From assembly GCA_023238725.1 (NCBI GenBank), contig CM041550.1:24823586-24887585 (forward strand): a stretch of DNA of 64,000 nucleotides. Direction: 5' to 3'. Under the pieces are notes generated by a model. The model did no database searches. It was given only the letters and a program-made list of their open reading frames with translations, and was not told where the DNA came from. The translations under genes were made by a program, and so were the position numbers. Each line of letters starts with the position of its first letter. Position 1 is the first letter of the stretch. This DNA comes from Scortum barcoo. Taxonomy: Eukaryota; Chordata; Actinopteri; Centrarchiformes; Terapontidae. Shown one piece after another: positions 45,241-60,200 of the stretch.

Positions 45241-48200
45241 CTGAATGACCATAACCTATTGTATGTGCTTTGAAAGGTTGTTTTCCTGCAAGAAGCAAGA
45301 TGTCAGCTGTAAGTCAAACACACAGTGCTTTCTATTCACAGCAACTAAATAAAAGTGTCTCTCTACCACAAACATGTGCATTGTGAAATGATTTATTTTT
45401 TCTGAGGCGGCCTTGAGGGTGACATTGGACAAAATAATAAGGACAATATGATATTTTGCAACATTCCAAACATTTTAGAGAATTTGACAAAAACTAGAAA
45501 ATAAACCCCAACAATGATAAAAAATAAAATAAACTGGAAGAGAAAGAAGGAAGCTTCAAGTAATTTTTTAACCCCTGTGCAATGTGGACAGCTGCTGTAC
45601 TAAAGAAAAAAGGCTGCTACATATGTTGATTCAAAGTTATTAATTAATTCTTGTTAGAAAACTAAATAAGGATAATGATACATTAAGGCTTCTCTTGGCT
45701 TTTATAAAGCCCTGAAGGAACAACATCCTATGGGGGATGTGTGTTAAGTATTATTTATGAACTGTAGCTGTACTGTTGGCTGAAGGAGATAATGGATACA
45801 TAATTCAGACAAAGAAAAAAATAACTTGAACTGCAAAAATAACAACAGCTTTTCTCATATAAATTCTTGTAGTCTAGTGGCAGAGCATGACAAGACTTCA
45901 GGAAGAAAAATTAGTAAGGAAAGACAACTTCAGACATGTTTGCATTTAATCGCCTTTCTTCCAGGGCCTTGATGCAAGCGGCCCACACCAGCTCATTCAT
46001 AAACCGAGCTGTATCCCTCTCCGAGATCAAAGCACATGGTCTCCACTGACCTTCAGCACACCCAAAATAGCTCCTTCATCTGGCTTCAGTGAAGGCGAAA
46101 TGAAAGACTTTGCTAGCTCAGAATGCTCTTTTCAATTACATACTGTGAATTGGTATGGACAGGCTCAGGTTCTTTTATATACTGTGTGTATGATTCTGCT
46201 CTTAATGTATATCTGCTGGTAACTGGTGTTTAAAAGCTTCAATACCTAAAGTGCATTTTTACAGTCTATTTAAGTACTTACCCTATTAACCTTTTGCTGC
46301 TGCTAAGCTTATAGCATAAATATTGGATAACAGTTGTGCCTGTCATCACAGCAAAGCATACCCGAGGGTACTATTGATATGCTACAGTAATTAGAGTTTA
46401 TCCACAGTTGATGTACATTGTTCTGCACAGCCCCATGTGTGACCTTGGCACTCCGTACACTGCATGGCTCTGTCACAACGGCTTCTCAGCACAAAACTTA
46501 AGAAGGAAATTCAAATATTTGTTTTTTTTACCACACAGTGTGAGTTCATTTATAACATTTAGATGTTAGAAAATATTTTACCCAATAAGAAAATCTGTAA
46601 TACAGTATGTCACATGTCATGGTACAAGGCATGCCTTTGCATATATATTGTGGATAGGCGACTTTGATGATAAAAAGGCTTGGAGCATTAACATGAGTTT
46701 GCATTAACAGAATATGAAGTGGACAGAGGAGAAGAAGGAACATCAAGAACAATAAAACAGAGATGAAATGAAGTCACAGGCCATTTACAATGAGGTACTA
46801 CATTTGAGATGTCTCCACATGTATTCACTCAGCCTCTCAACCCATATGAGTATTATATTCTGTGCCATCTGAGATGTTTGGCCAGCATGCAGCATGTTTC
46901 TGTGGGTTTGAATAAAGTCTGCTATGAGGATTTCAAAAGACAAAACATTTGAGTAAAAACAACAACAATGATTATGAGAAAACCCATTATGTGCTTATAT
47001 GTGAAATGCAGTGAATACATGAGTTGACATTAAAAACCTGATGAACCTAATCTCACCTCAACATGATTTTTTTTTTTTTTAAACTCAAATGGATCTTTGT
47101 GGCAACAGCCATGCTCCAACATCAGCACTATTGCAAAATGGCTTCCAGTGAATAAGCAGCACTCACAAAGTAGGTAAGTGGCTGGCTTGTTACATAGCGG
47201 CGAAGGTGTATGTGAGGCAGCGTGTATGATGCTGAAGCAAGGACCGGTTCACCAAACCCCCCCCAGCAATACACCACCCACACAACCCGCACCACACTTT
47301 ATGCAAACAAGATTACAACTGACTTTAGTGAAATAGATGTAAAATAGAACAAGTGCAACATGTTGCTCTGAGGAGAATGGCGGATGCAGGATCCTCAACC
47401 TGGAAGACTATTTGGGATAAATTGGTATAACAGTTTAATATCATAACATTAAATAAAAAATTGTGTGTTAATATACTACAGAAAGCTCTTGGTACGCCTG
47501 ATGACCAGTCCACCATTGTGTTAAATAGCAGTAGGTACTGTAGATGCTGAGGTAAGACATATTGTTGAGTATATACTAGGAACTTTCAACCATAAAAAGA
47601 TTTTTAAAAATTAAGTTAATATTTTTACCCTTCTTAGGAGACTTTTCTGTTTAGATTTAGCATGTGAAAAACGAGTGCACTGGTCCATTAAAGAAATGGA
47701 TGATCTCTCCCTGAAACAGGTCGATTCACTCAGACAGCACTACAGGCTGTATCAGGGCTATATACTAATTTGCCTTTGTTTCAGCAGATGGCTCCAGTAA
47801 CAACAGCTGCATCACTAACAGCAGAAAATACTAGTGTACTACTAGTCAATCTGTGTATCTGAAAATATCAAAGGGACACTTTCTCTCATTTTCCTGGCTA
47901 AAGTAAGGCACCATAATATATTGTTTTATCCTCTGGGGGATCGTGATTATGAGCCCCTGGTGACAGCGAGCTATTGTCAGTTGATTGAGTCAACACTCGA
48001 CCTAATGACGTTGAAAACAATAGGCAATTTAAACTGCCATTAGATCTAACTGACTAAACAAATGATGTGATATGCTGTACTATAATGAATAAACCTGGGG
48101 TTTTGTTCCCATCCCCAGGCTTTCAGCACATCATTAAGGTCAGGAAGGTAAAGCTGATTGTCACAGTTTCAAAACGACATTTTGGCCTCAAAAATGTGCC

Positions 48201-51200
48201 CATGCCTCCTCCAAACCACCACTGAAAGGTCAAGCGCTCACAATTCCTGTGGCTTAGTACTCAATTAGTTGAAAATTGCCTTTTGTCTGCTGGGAGCAGG
48301 TGATAATTGCTGTGGGTCACAAGTGATAATTGCCAGCGAACCCCTCTGAGCCACTGCCTATTAAAAGGAGTTATTTAAATCACATCACCTTTGGGGTGCT
48401 TCTCTCTTTTATGTGTGTCTTTAATTGGGGAGCAGATTTATGAAACTTTTCCCATCACCTGATCAGCTCAGACATACAGTGCAATAGGGAAACTCAAGTC
48501 TCAAAACTTAGGAGCAGCAACACATTTTACAAACTGTCGGGACACACCGAACAAGCTGTCCCTCAAATTACAAGTCTTATATTGCATAAATACAATCGTC
48601 AGTGCTCTATTTCCAGAGTAAACCACATTTCAGAAACGTTAACTCAACTGTCACCATTCTCATTTAAAGTGGCTGCAGCTCTCCACAAACTTAAGTGGGC
48701 ACGGGGAGAGTTGTTTTCTAGTCATTAACTTTGGTTTGTCAAAAGCCTTCATGTTTGTGCTGTCCTGACTTATCCTTATTAACTGCTGTGGTGTGGTACT
48801 TAAAACAAAATCCTTAGCCCACTAACTGTCAAGTAGTTCACATAGTTTATTCATATCAATTTCTTTTGTAGAGCAGTTTATACTTCGACAGAGTAGACTG
48901 TGAGAATACACTGATGAAGTTGATTACCCTTGTTCATTTTTTACTCTCTGGCTCTAGGATCCCTCAAAGTTTGCATAGCCAAGACTGTGTGCTATTGGTC
49001 AATAGTGCTAATTTGCAGAGGTGAGAAAAAGACACCCAAGGGTGTTTGAGTTTTGAGCCATCTTAAAATAGAACTAATTTCCTCTTTGCACAGTGCCCAG
49101 ACAGAGGAAAGGCTGGACAAAAGTGGAGAGGCAGAGGTTGTTAAGTACAGGAGAAAAGAAAAAAGAGAGGCAAGGAACACAATGGGGATGGAGGGTGACA
49201 GGAACAGCCAGTCATCAGAGCTATTAATTGTGTGTTTAACAGCCTTGAGAGCCACATTCTGGGGACAACACCCCTGGGAAAGTGCCAAGTAAGCCTTTTT
49301 TTAATTATCACAACTGTAAAAGAGGACATCTAATCTGTGGAGGAGGATCACAAAGCCAGAACTATGGACCCTCGTAAAGTTCCTCAATATGTGGCTTATG
49401 ACCCGAAAGTAAGAATAAAAGTATATCCTGCAACTTTAATTACTTAAATAGTACAGCAGAACAGCTTTAACCCGGATTACAAGAACCCCTTTAAAGATTA
49501 GGTAGTTCTTTCGTATGGTTATGCAATATCCATCTGCCATATGAGCAGATATTTAATGGTCACTTTTATTTTTGTAAGTAAAGTTCAGTCAAAGCTAATA
49601 TGAGGCTTCAGCAGTCTGACTTAAGGAGCCTATAGACTGTACAAAAGTGTTTTACATGTCATACTGTGTACATGTCACAAGGCGTGTGAGATACAATGAA
49701 TGCCCAGTAATCACAGTGCCATTGTATAAATGGAAAAGAGCAGATGCTGCTGTGAAAGAGAGGTCATCCACTTGTGTCATTCATGTGCACCACTTTCATG
49801 TTTTGAAATGTAGCAAACATGTAAGCCAGCTTTAGTCAGACTGCTGGCTCTTCTATGCATAGCAAAAATGAGAGCAAGGCTGAGAAGCCAGTCAGGGCCA
49901 GAGAAAAGACAAGGTTACCTCTGTATAGCTTTACAAGAATTAACTAGAAAAGAGGACACAGCTCAGATTACAAAAATGGCTGAAAATAGATAAAAAGTCA
50001 GTGGACACCACGGAGGAAGTATTAAGCCACATGAATGAAGAAGTCTGATATTTCTTAGAGGTTGAGCTTCTCTCCTTGTTCATGCTCAGTGCATAATATA
50101 ACCATTGAACACAGCCTCTCTGCCCCACTGTGCTCCGAGGTTTTAACACATGGAGCTAAATGAGGCTCTACAGTCACAACATGTCAGCAGAAAGGTCTCA
50201 CCGGCCTTACTCACAGGCAGACATTAATATTGCCAAGACAAAAGAAGCATTAAGGGTGTGAATCTGCGTTTTCTTTTTTTTTTGTCTGACTGTGCCGCAC
50301 ATATAGTTTACCCATGTATAAAGAATGAACATCAAATTCCCTGACTTCTTAATCAGATTTTGAGACAACCAATATAGCACATATTTAGGACTTCTAAACT
50401 GGCTGTTCTGAGGCTGTCTGAGCATCAGACTGAGCAGTCACACAAATCAGTCCACTACTGTAACACACACAGTCACTGTGAAACACTGTCAGTGAAAACA
50501 TAAAGGTATAGACACGGGTTCCTTTTTGCATGTAGACTGGATATTTCAACAGCACAGGAATCTTATCTTCTGGTAAACTGGTCATTGTTACACAGCAGCC
50601 ATCAAAATGTGAGCCATTGGGCCCCTGGCAGTAATATAACATATTTTTCATAGATTGGTGATGCAAAAGCATATAACCATGTTAACCCATGATCACATGA
50701 CTCTTTCTCTGCTTCACAGTATTTCACAACATGGGCTGCTTAATGGTGCCGACATGCATCTATCTTTTCTCCGTTAACGCGTTGGAGATGCATTATGGTG
50801 GGAGACCACTGCACAGTTCTACCACTCTACAATTCAGTGACATACACACTGCAGTCAAGGAGCTCATGGAAGAAGCTGTGTCTTTATTTCAACCTAAACA
50901 ATTCCTTCAGAGATGACTGCGACTGCAGGAAATGTCACAGACAGAAAGTAGAATTGGATGGCAGGGAGGGAAGCTACAATATACAATGTCATTTCAGTCA
51001 AATCAGATTGGGTATTATACAAGAAGGTTGTTACATGACTTCAGCTGTTCTTAAAGAGCAGACTCTTCAAATTATGTTTTTAGAGGTTGCTGCAAGGAAC
51101 ATGCACTTGACTCTCATTGACTCTCTTGAATCTCTGAATATTAGTCCTGTAATGGCATGGCGAAGTATGGTGTGGAGCATATAAATCTGGCAGCACATAC

Positions 51201-54200
51201 CGTTAAACACAACACCTCTTCATAACACACTGTAAGCTTTAAACTGCTGTTGTAAGCACCTACAAGAACAGTTTAATAATGTTTTTGTCATATTAAGTAT
51301 CCATTACTGGCAGTGGCATGCCCAGACTTTTTTGATTGTAAAGCCCAAGTAGGGCTCTGACTTATGCAGAGGTGGCATGAAGTATGCGTGTGCACACCCA
51401 AACACACACACACACACACGTCAGGATAGTTTTCTTTGCTATTTCTGTTTGCACTTGTCATATCCACTTCAATTAGTAAAATCAGTAAAAACAGTATCTT
51501 AAAGCCTTCTATATTCCTGTGTTTAGAATTCTATTGGCATCTCCATGGCAACCCCTGGACACACCTCTGATGACACAGTCACAGTCACAGTGAAGCTGTA
51601 CACAGTGAGTTGCATGCTAACGTCAGCAAGCTATAGTGGTATGAAAAAAGTATTTCACCAGATACATGCAGTGTGATATCCATGTACAGATTATCACATG
51701 TACAATTATCACAATCCAAATTATCTTTGAGTACTTTAAAAGTCAGTCCTCTTCCTCTAACAAACAAATCCCCTCCTCCTTCTACCACATTTGGTTCAGC
51801 CCTTTCTTCATAAACTTTAAACAGACTTGTGTGTTTCAGGTGTGTTATTTACATGTCGTCTACTATTTCTAAAGATGTTCAAATGTTTAATCTGCATGGC
51901 GGAAGATACACAGGCCTCTCTGCAGCAGCTGAAGATGAAAGACAGTAAAACTATCAAACAGCTTAACTCAAGAAACAAACAGATTTATCTATATGGGACT
52001 AAGAAGGAAGTACAGATAGATCTGGATACTGTAAGGTTTGTGTGTGCTAAGTGTTTCATATATTAGGGCAGGGACCAGCACCATGACCGTCCCAGTGCTG
52101 GTTAGAAGTTAAAAAGGTACTAAATGCTGCTGATAACGGGAATACAAGCAGTCAGAAGCCACCTTGCGTGACTGAACACCTGCTTTGAGCATCCAAATGA
52201 CTTTATCTGTGACAGCAGCCACATCTTTAGCATGTTTACAGGCAGGAGACACACTCTGCATGCACAGCGATCAGTCGGTTGTGTGCTATGGTGAGGGGAT
52301 GATCAGTTTATCAAACAATTAAAAGAGGCAGCACTTATTTTAAGGCTGTGGTAGATGACTAATGGGCCCTGCTTTTGTTGTTTGACAAATTGATGAACCT
52401 TTAAATCAGACTAAATTATGTAATATCTGACAGACTTTTTAGTAGATTAGTCATGGAAAATGAGAACATAGCACATTTTCCTTTTGTATCAAGCAGCATA
52501 AAAGTTGTACTGTGACGTGCTTGAGTTAATTTGCCTTACTTGACGCTGCACATCCTGCAATGTGTAGTAGTCACATTGCACATTGTGTTGATGTTTAAGA
52601 TTTAAGGTTCAACCTTGACCTTGGAAAAAGAGTCTGATCAAAAAGAAAATTATACCTTTTAGTCAAACTATATACAAACACACACATAAAGTATGAACTA
52701 TGTGTTGATTGTTTAAACACTGCTTATGAATCTGGTGGGAGTAGAGGGAGTTAAAATACAGTGTCACCATGTATCTTTCGTTTGAACCTTTGCAATGATA
52801 AATTGCCCAAAGCCCGTTGGCTGCAAAGGCTGCCATGCCTTAATCACAAACCAATGCAGAGCCAAATACAGGATGTGTTCAATGTAACACTGCCCCCCTG
52901 TGCCCACACAAGGCACAGATCTCTTCCCATCACTTTCCTGTGATTTTTATTCTATGCAATGTCTCACTAAGTAAGACTGTCACCCAATCTCTCCCTCGTT
53001 CACTTTCTCTCTCTGTCTGTCAGTCAGCCGTGTCCCATTCCCTTATTCAGTCAGTGCCTCGCCTTCTCAGTCTGTCAGTCTCCCACTCATTCAGTCACTC
53101 CATCCCTCTCTCCTTATTTGCACACCTCACTTCCCCCTCACTCACTCACCTGCACTTTCCCCCTATCCATCACAGTACACTTCTTAGTTGCCGGGTTTTT
53201 AACTGTCAGCAGCACGCTTTGGTCAGCCTTTCCCTCAACCAGGGAAACTTTTTATTCTCTGAAAGCCCTTTATGTTTTGTAGAACCTTGCCTGAGCTCCC
53301 AGTACTTCAAACCTCTCTGGTGTTTTATTCTCACTGGCCTCGAGCAATTCATTTAGTTTCTGCCACTTGTCAATAATTTTTTGCTTTGTGCCACCTTCAA
53401 CCCCTCTGACTCCTTCCTTGTCTTTATCCTTTATCCGCCTGTCTGTATCAGTCCTTCCCTCTCGTCCTTGCTCAGAACATTTTTCAGTAAATCCCACTAA
53501 AAATTACCGCTAGATTGAAAGAGAAGGAGCAGTGTGTTTGTGTGTGACGAGGCAGAATGTAAGAACGTGGAGGGGATGGATGGGGTAGTAGTTTGTAGTA
53601 TGAGTTCCAATTAGCAGATCGGTCCCATCACAGAGGTACAAAAAATTGTTTGCATTTTTTTAGCCACACCAGCGGTTGTTTGGTCCACCACTTTGATTCA
53701 GATTGAATTATCTAGTGGCTGGACTGCCATGAAATTAGGTAGATACATTCATGTTCCCCAGAGGATGAGGCCTAGTGATTTTGTTGATCTCCTGACTCAT
53801 GTGCCAGCAGCAGGTCAACATGTCCACTTAGCAAGTGAAATATCCCAACATCTCCTAGGTGGACTGGCACAAACAATGTACAGTGTGTACATTGCTGCAG
53901 ACTCTTTTCTGAGTGTAGTGAAAGCAGCATGTGTAAGGTTAGGGAATGATTATGGATATTGTAAAAGAAAGCCAACTTTATATACACTGAACGTAATCTC
54001 AGGTTTTGCTGAAATATCCAACATCAACACTCTGTCTGGCAATATGTTTAAGATTCCTGCTCCCATCGACTATTTTTAACCTCCCTTTCCTTCATTCTTT
54101 CCTTATCTCCTATCCTCCGCATCTTTCCCTCGCATTCTCTTCCCCTCTTGATCCCATATCTCTCTCCACCGTCCTTCTCTAATCTCTCCCGGTGTTCATC

Positions 54201-57197
54201 CCCGAGGACCTATGCAGAGGGAGAATGCTGCCATAAACCTTAGCATTCAAACCAACGCACCTCATGAATTTTAATATGCCACACAAGAGTACGAGCAGGC
54301 AGGTGGGCAGGCAGGCGAGCGGCGTTCAGACTCTCAGCATGTCTTTCCCCGCTCGCAGCGAGGGGATAATAAAACCTCTCTGACGTCATGGCCCCAAGGT
54401 TGCTCTCTCACCACTCAGTCCATGGGCGCCCAGGGAATCAGGTTTTTATCACACCTGTTTGGGCTTATCTCAGCACCGAGCCTGCAGGCCAAGGTCAATT
54501 TCATGCCTGGGCAAGGGGTGCTCATTCTGCAGGGGGGAAATCGCAGTTGTGGGCAGCCCAGCTGCTTCTCTCTGGAGGCGGGTCAATAGCAGCAAAATAT
54601 GAACCATAAATTGACCAAAGCAAATGGTCTACTGCCAGAACAGCGGCATTGATGCTACTGAGGTTTTGCTGCTCTGTTGTGCTTTAAGCAGCAGCATCAC
54701 ACTAGCAATGGGAATGAAAATGAGCTGGCATTTTCTGTCTGGCATTTAGTGTGTTTACACAGGAGGTAGAAGAAATTATAGAAGAGGATTTTGGATTAAA
54801 GGGGAGACAAAAATTAGTTTACTAATAATGAGAAGTACTATTCAGCCAGTGAAAACAGATTTTTAATGTCCGTGACTCTGAAGGGAGTTTTATTTTCTGA
54901 TGATGTCATTTAAGTCATTTTGGTTTTGGTTTTAACATTGGCTCTGAGAGTACTTATTCTGCCCGCATCACAATGTAGATGTTTGGAGTTTAAAATGTGT
55001 GCATTTACCAGACTGACAGGGCCTAACAAACAGATGCTACTGAGCATTTAGGGACTAATGTATCTAAAGAACTGAGCACACCCATCAGTGAGTATGGTCT
55101 TATGTACTTCTGGGGAACTGATCCTTTAAAGTGTGAATAATTACTAGTAATTTTACACACAATACAGTGGTGGTTGATATTTGCTCAAATGTAAAAGTGA
55201 TCTGGCATTTTCTTACTTTTATATGTGAGATTTCAAAGCAACATGAGATAACAATTGCAACTCCAAAGAACCCAAATCATGTCTGTCCTAAGCATCAGTC
55301 AAAAACTATGGCAGTCCTAAAAATCCTGATCTGAAGAATCATCAGTTATCATAGAGCTTTGTATGCATCACTCTGTTAGCAAATATTGCAGTGGTCATTT
55401 ATCTTTGTTAAAATCCTGTTTTCTGATGTGTTCTTTCAGCCAGTAGTAAAAAAAATCGGTCCCATTTCACTCGTAACTTTCCGTCAAACTAATATGAACT
55501 CCAATAACTCAACCTTAATAAATTCTCTGTTGTACTCATCCTTTGATGTCCAGCTTTAACTACACAGTAATCTCTCCACACTCGCAAAAGCAAAGGAGCC
55601 TTTTAACAGGACCACAGGCCCCATTCTGTCATCGACCTCTCATGAATTAGATTCCCCCGGGCCACTGACGGCAAAGAAGATGAAGGGGAATCAGGTTAGG
55701 GCGCAGAAGATTAAATGAAGAGAGTGCTGGTTTCAAAAGCTTTTCCTGCGTTTTAGTCTAACTGCCGTTGTAGTGCAGTGGAGACTTAAATGTTGTTTGG
55801 GGAAGGGAGGGAATAATTTGTCATCTAGCATCACATGGGACTTACTTTAAGGGGGTAATAGTGTTATATATCATTCTTTTTTCTTTTTTTTAATTGTCTG
55901 ATTCTGTGATAATATGCAAATATTAAAAATATATAACCGATGATGCTTCTATGAGGCAAATGTGACATTCAACTAATGAAATGTATTCTTTTCCTTGTTT
56001 TAATGTAGGTGTCTCAATTTCAGAGAGAATAACTGATTTAGGGAATGTGGATTTTAGCTTGCGTATGTTAAAGCAGAGAATGCAGCACACCAAAACAATA
56101 TATACAGTACAAGGACAGTATAGCTATATGGTGGTAGGGTAAGTAGGGGGGATAATGCTCTAATTTCTTCTGTTCTATCTTTGAGAACAGTATGTGTGGC
56201 TAAATAGTCAAAGCTCAGTAGTCAACCTATTGCTTTACAGAGCTTTCCATACCCTGTCAGTCTTTGCCAGCAAAAGTGGGGAGATGTGCAAATTCTTATT
56301 TAGAGTATACATTTATTTAAAGTAGTTTACAAATACAAGTGTATATGTATTCAGAGAAATGCTGGCAGAATGTGAAAAATAGAAAATGGGGCCTGGGGGG
56401 GTAATGATAAGTAAAACCAAACCTTTGTATGGTGGGTTGCAGCCTGCTGCTGCTGTGAGAGTGAATCAAAACAGTAAATCTACATGGCCAGGAAATCTAA
56501 ACAATGAGTTATATGAGATTTTCACAATCTGGGGATAATTATTTGTGTTTCAACACTATAAGCAACCCCCTCACATATAGACAGGTGATTTTTTGTTAAT
56601 AACTCTGCAGTGTGCATCTACTAACAACATGTTGCTACGCTGCATTACAACCACCTCAACTGTGATAAGAAATACATTACAGGAAGCCAGTGGAGATAGT
56701 TCAAAGCAATTCTTCTTACCTTTCAAAACTTTTATGGGAAATCTTCTTTATTGGAACACTTCAGGCAGTCAGAAGAATTACACCCTGCCTCTATAGCTCT
56801 TTTATTTTTCCCTTCTCAAAAGTAGATTTGATTATCTGTTTCTTTGATCAGGCTATTAGTGAAACACATAACAATGTCCATATCTGATGAGGCAGTGTGC
56901 TGCACGGGTCAGATAGAGATGCTGAACGGATTGCTCAAATCAAACCTGATTGGTTCTCACTGCTGTGCGCGGGCAACCATTGCTGGTGTAATTAATTCCC
57001 CCACACATTTAATGTCTGTCTTTGATAGTTACTGTAATACAAGCTGAGAATTTCAAACAGATGAACTCTAGCATGAGGAGAAGAAAGCATATGCAGTACA
57101 TGGTAATGTTGCATGTAGACAGGAATGTGTATTCTCTAGGGACAGATAAAAGAGCAACCATTCTGCTTTATAGGCACACAGCACACTTATACATTCT

Positions 57198-57198
<1 letters not shown>
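45241..57198. other. Gene-free stretch
   Basis: Only short chance frames. Two stretches, about 48,180-48,380 and 54,220-54,620, are GC-balanced with repeated homeodomain-like or CRE-like words and may be regulatory. A CT-rich tract lies at 52,980-53,170. No transposon with identifiable ends was found. Confidence 0.45.
54220..54620. promoter_or_regulatory. Possible regulatory element with a CRE
   Basis: GC-rich relative to its flanks. It contains a full palindromic CRE (TGACGTCA, about 54,381-54,388) and ATAAAA 15 bp before it, and no microsatellite or known repeat. A start of transcription or an enhancer is possible. This is based on composition and motif only. Confidence 0.2.
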
Positions 57199-57276
<78 letters not shown>

Positions 57277-57290
57277 CACATATATATACA
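57199..57290 (+). repeat. (TA)n microsatellite
   Basis: About 75 bp of pure TA, then a CACATATATATACATA extension. The open frame running through it (IYIYIY) is an artefact. Confidence 0.95.
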
Positions 57291-60200
57291 TAGAGCTCAA
57301 CATTAAAAAAACGTGCAAAAGTGCAAAAATGTCCTGTTGTGCCAGACTATTTCTTGGCTGGGAGCAGTGACTTACTGGAGTCTTGCCGTCATCTCAAGGT
57401 TGCCAGGCAACGACTTCGTATAATGTGTTAATTAGTAAGTTTTAGAGGTGCTGGTTTTTAACACAGAGCCACATTAGCTTTCAGTCTTTGTGCTATGCTA
57501 AGCTAACAGGCTGTGGTTTCTTTTGGCAACTTTTGGTAAGAACGCACAAGTGTACTTCCCAAATTGTCAAACTATGCCTTTAAAAATGATAAAACCTTAA
57601 GACGATTTAAGAATGAAAACACATTTTCTTTATCCTCTCTTCTTTATCCTCTTCTTTATCTTCTTGCACTGACAATTGTTTGGTTGTTCTTTTTCTTCAT
57701 CATGTGAAGACCAGTCACAGGCAAGGCTAGACAACACTAAGTCTGCCAGGTGGCCCCTGAAGTCTTGCTATTAGAGTCCCGGAGACAGCTGTTGTGCCAC
57801 CTTCTCACCCAGACACAAACCACACTCATGCTCACACAATCAAAGACGCAGTCCCCCCCCCCGCCCCAACCATGAAATAAACTGGCCCAGTGGATTAGCT
57901 CTCCTTGTAGGCACCATGAATGGAAACCTGATGAAACCACAGGACAGTAACTTTGTAAGGATAGTGCCACGTCACACTGGACACTAGTGCCAAGCAAACT
58001 TTGGCACACTCCAAACATCAGTAAAGCTCCTCTTTAATAAATGAATGCGTGAGGCTCACTCCCAACACTGGCTGGTCATTTTGAATGCCTCACTTACTGT
58101 CTATATAATATGTTATCCCTACTGACCACAGCCGGCTTATTCTAACTGTGAACCAAACACAATGGAAGTACACTCATTATTGGTGGATGCAAACTATACA
58201 TTTTTCACAGGAAAAGAATACCCATCATACTATATTTGTTTCTAGAGCTCCATGACCCATTCTATCTACAGAAGCGTCTTTCCCCAGGGTCTAAATAAAT
58301 GTTTTGTAGTGAGCTAGAGTCATCCCACATTAGGTGGGAAGCTGAACCTTGAACAGCAGTGTTACTGGCAACTACACTGTCAGCACAGCAGCATCCCCGT
58401 CTTTGTACTCACACACAACAACACTGATTGCTTGCCATGTGAAGTGTGGAAACATTGTGGAGCACAATGTATAACACAGTAACACCATTAATAGTGCAGA
58501 AACTCTGTGAATGGGGGTCCATATGTCCACTTCTTGCATTTTGGGAGGCCTTCATACCTAAACCTTTTTCACATTCATCCCCACTCTTTCTCCATTATTT
58601 GTCTACATTCTTTTTACATCATTGCCCCCCGTGTTACCTCTTTTAAATTTCCCTTTTATACATATTTTGTTATGTCTGACGTCCAAAATGTGATTGCACG
58701 GGTCGCTAATGTGTTTACAGTGCACGCTTACAACCAAAAACCAAAAAAATCTCAGGACCATGACAAAAAAGATAAACATAAAAGAGCAAGTATTATTCAT
58801 TCATTTTCATATTCATTCAGTCAGGTACCCAATGGAGTTGTTGAACAAAAAAGTTCCATATTCATTCAAATGTTTGCCATTAAAATATATTATCCGTATC
58901 ACTGATGTCTAACAAATGTGTTGAAGTTAGCACTGTTTACATCCATGTTTACTTGCCAGCAGTCTTCTTCTTCCCCACTGTTTCTTGGCTTAATACCGCC
59001 AGTGTATGTTGTGTCATTGTGCATGAGCAAGAGTGCAAGAGATACAAATAAAATAGGGATCTGTTCATGAAAAACATTTCTCCATAGTGCCGATACTGGT
59101 CAAAAGCTACACGGGGTACCTTTTAAAGAATGAGTTATTCTATATTTTTCTCCCCTTTGTTCTCTAAAGATGTCAATGTTTAAAAAGGAGCAATAAAATA
59201 CATAGTTTTTTTTGTTGTTTTTTTTAAAGGCTAAAACAGTGTGGTTTCACTCAAACAAGAGGAAATATGTTGGGGACTACATTCAGTGGCAGATTAATCC
59301 ACATTTGGCACACCATTATTAGTAGTATTTACAATGTACAAAAGAATCAAAATAAACTGCAATGTGTGTTCACAGTAATAAAAAGACTTTTCACACAGTC
59401 CAACAGAATTGCTCATTGATGTGTTTTTAGAAGTTTTTGGATAACAATTGAGTTTGAAGAACTCAATAAGAAGAAGACTAAGAAACATAGGGCTCTAGAT
59501 ACACAGAAAATACTTGTTAGGAAGATCAGTTTATTTTTGATTTGGGTACGTCAATAGTATTTGTCAGTAAGAAAACTCACCAGCTTTATTGTTATTCTAG
59601 ACTCTGCATTAAATGCACAGATCTGTCCATCTCTCACACATTATGTGGGGGCAGCTTACTAAAGCCCCCCAGATAAAACAACTATGTTAAAAGGAAGGAC
59701 AAAGGAGTGAAAAATCCTGTTGTATAATTATGCACATCCATGCATCACAAGAGCCTCAGAGCATTGTTTTGTATTCATTTTCTGAGTGATTTAGTATGCC
59801 AAGGAGTCCCCACTGTTTTACTGTCAAGGCTCAGAATGTCAGCGTTGTATTTGCTGATTATACTGATATGTGAAAGATGAGAGGCGGATCTGAGCACGGG
59901 CATGCAGATAGGTACTCATTCTGAGAGATAGCCTTATATAAATTCATAACATTATGAACAATTGACTAAACACAACAGCCCAGTCAGATGGGAAGAGCTG
60001 TAAATGAAGATGGATCATCTTTATCTTGTTTTTGAGATCCAGTCAAAGGGGTCATGTAAATGTCCAAGCAGTGATGCCTGCACTAATCGCCAGAGGGGAG
60101 TGTAACTATTTTCATTCATCAAACTATACCTCACATCTTGACTCCAAACATTCCCTGTGATACTGAAGGATTACTCGCTGTGTCCTAGATCATGTAAAAG

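Noticed and set aside
51827..52066. Frame with MAEDTQASLQQLKMKDSK considered as a coiled-coil exon
   Set aside because: It is preceded by an acceptor-like TTTCAG, but there is no donor at a consistent place, no family match and no neighbouring exon.
57022..57306. Open frame of 94 codons
   Set aside because: It is kept open only by the (TA)n microsatellite, which codes Ile-Tyr repeats.
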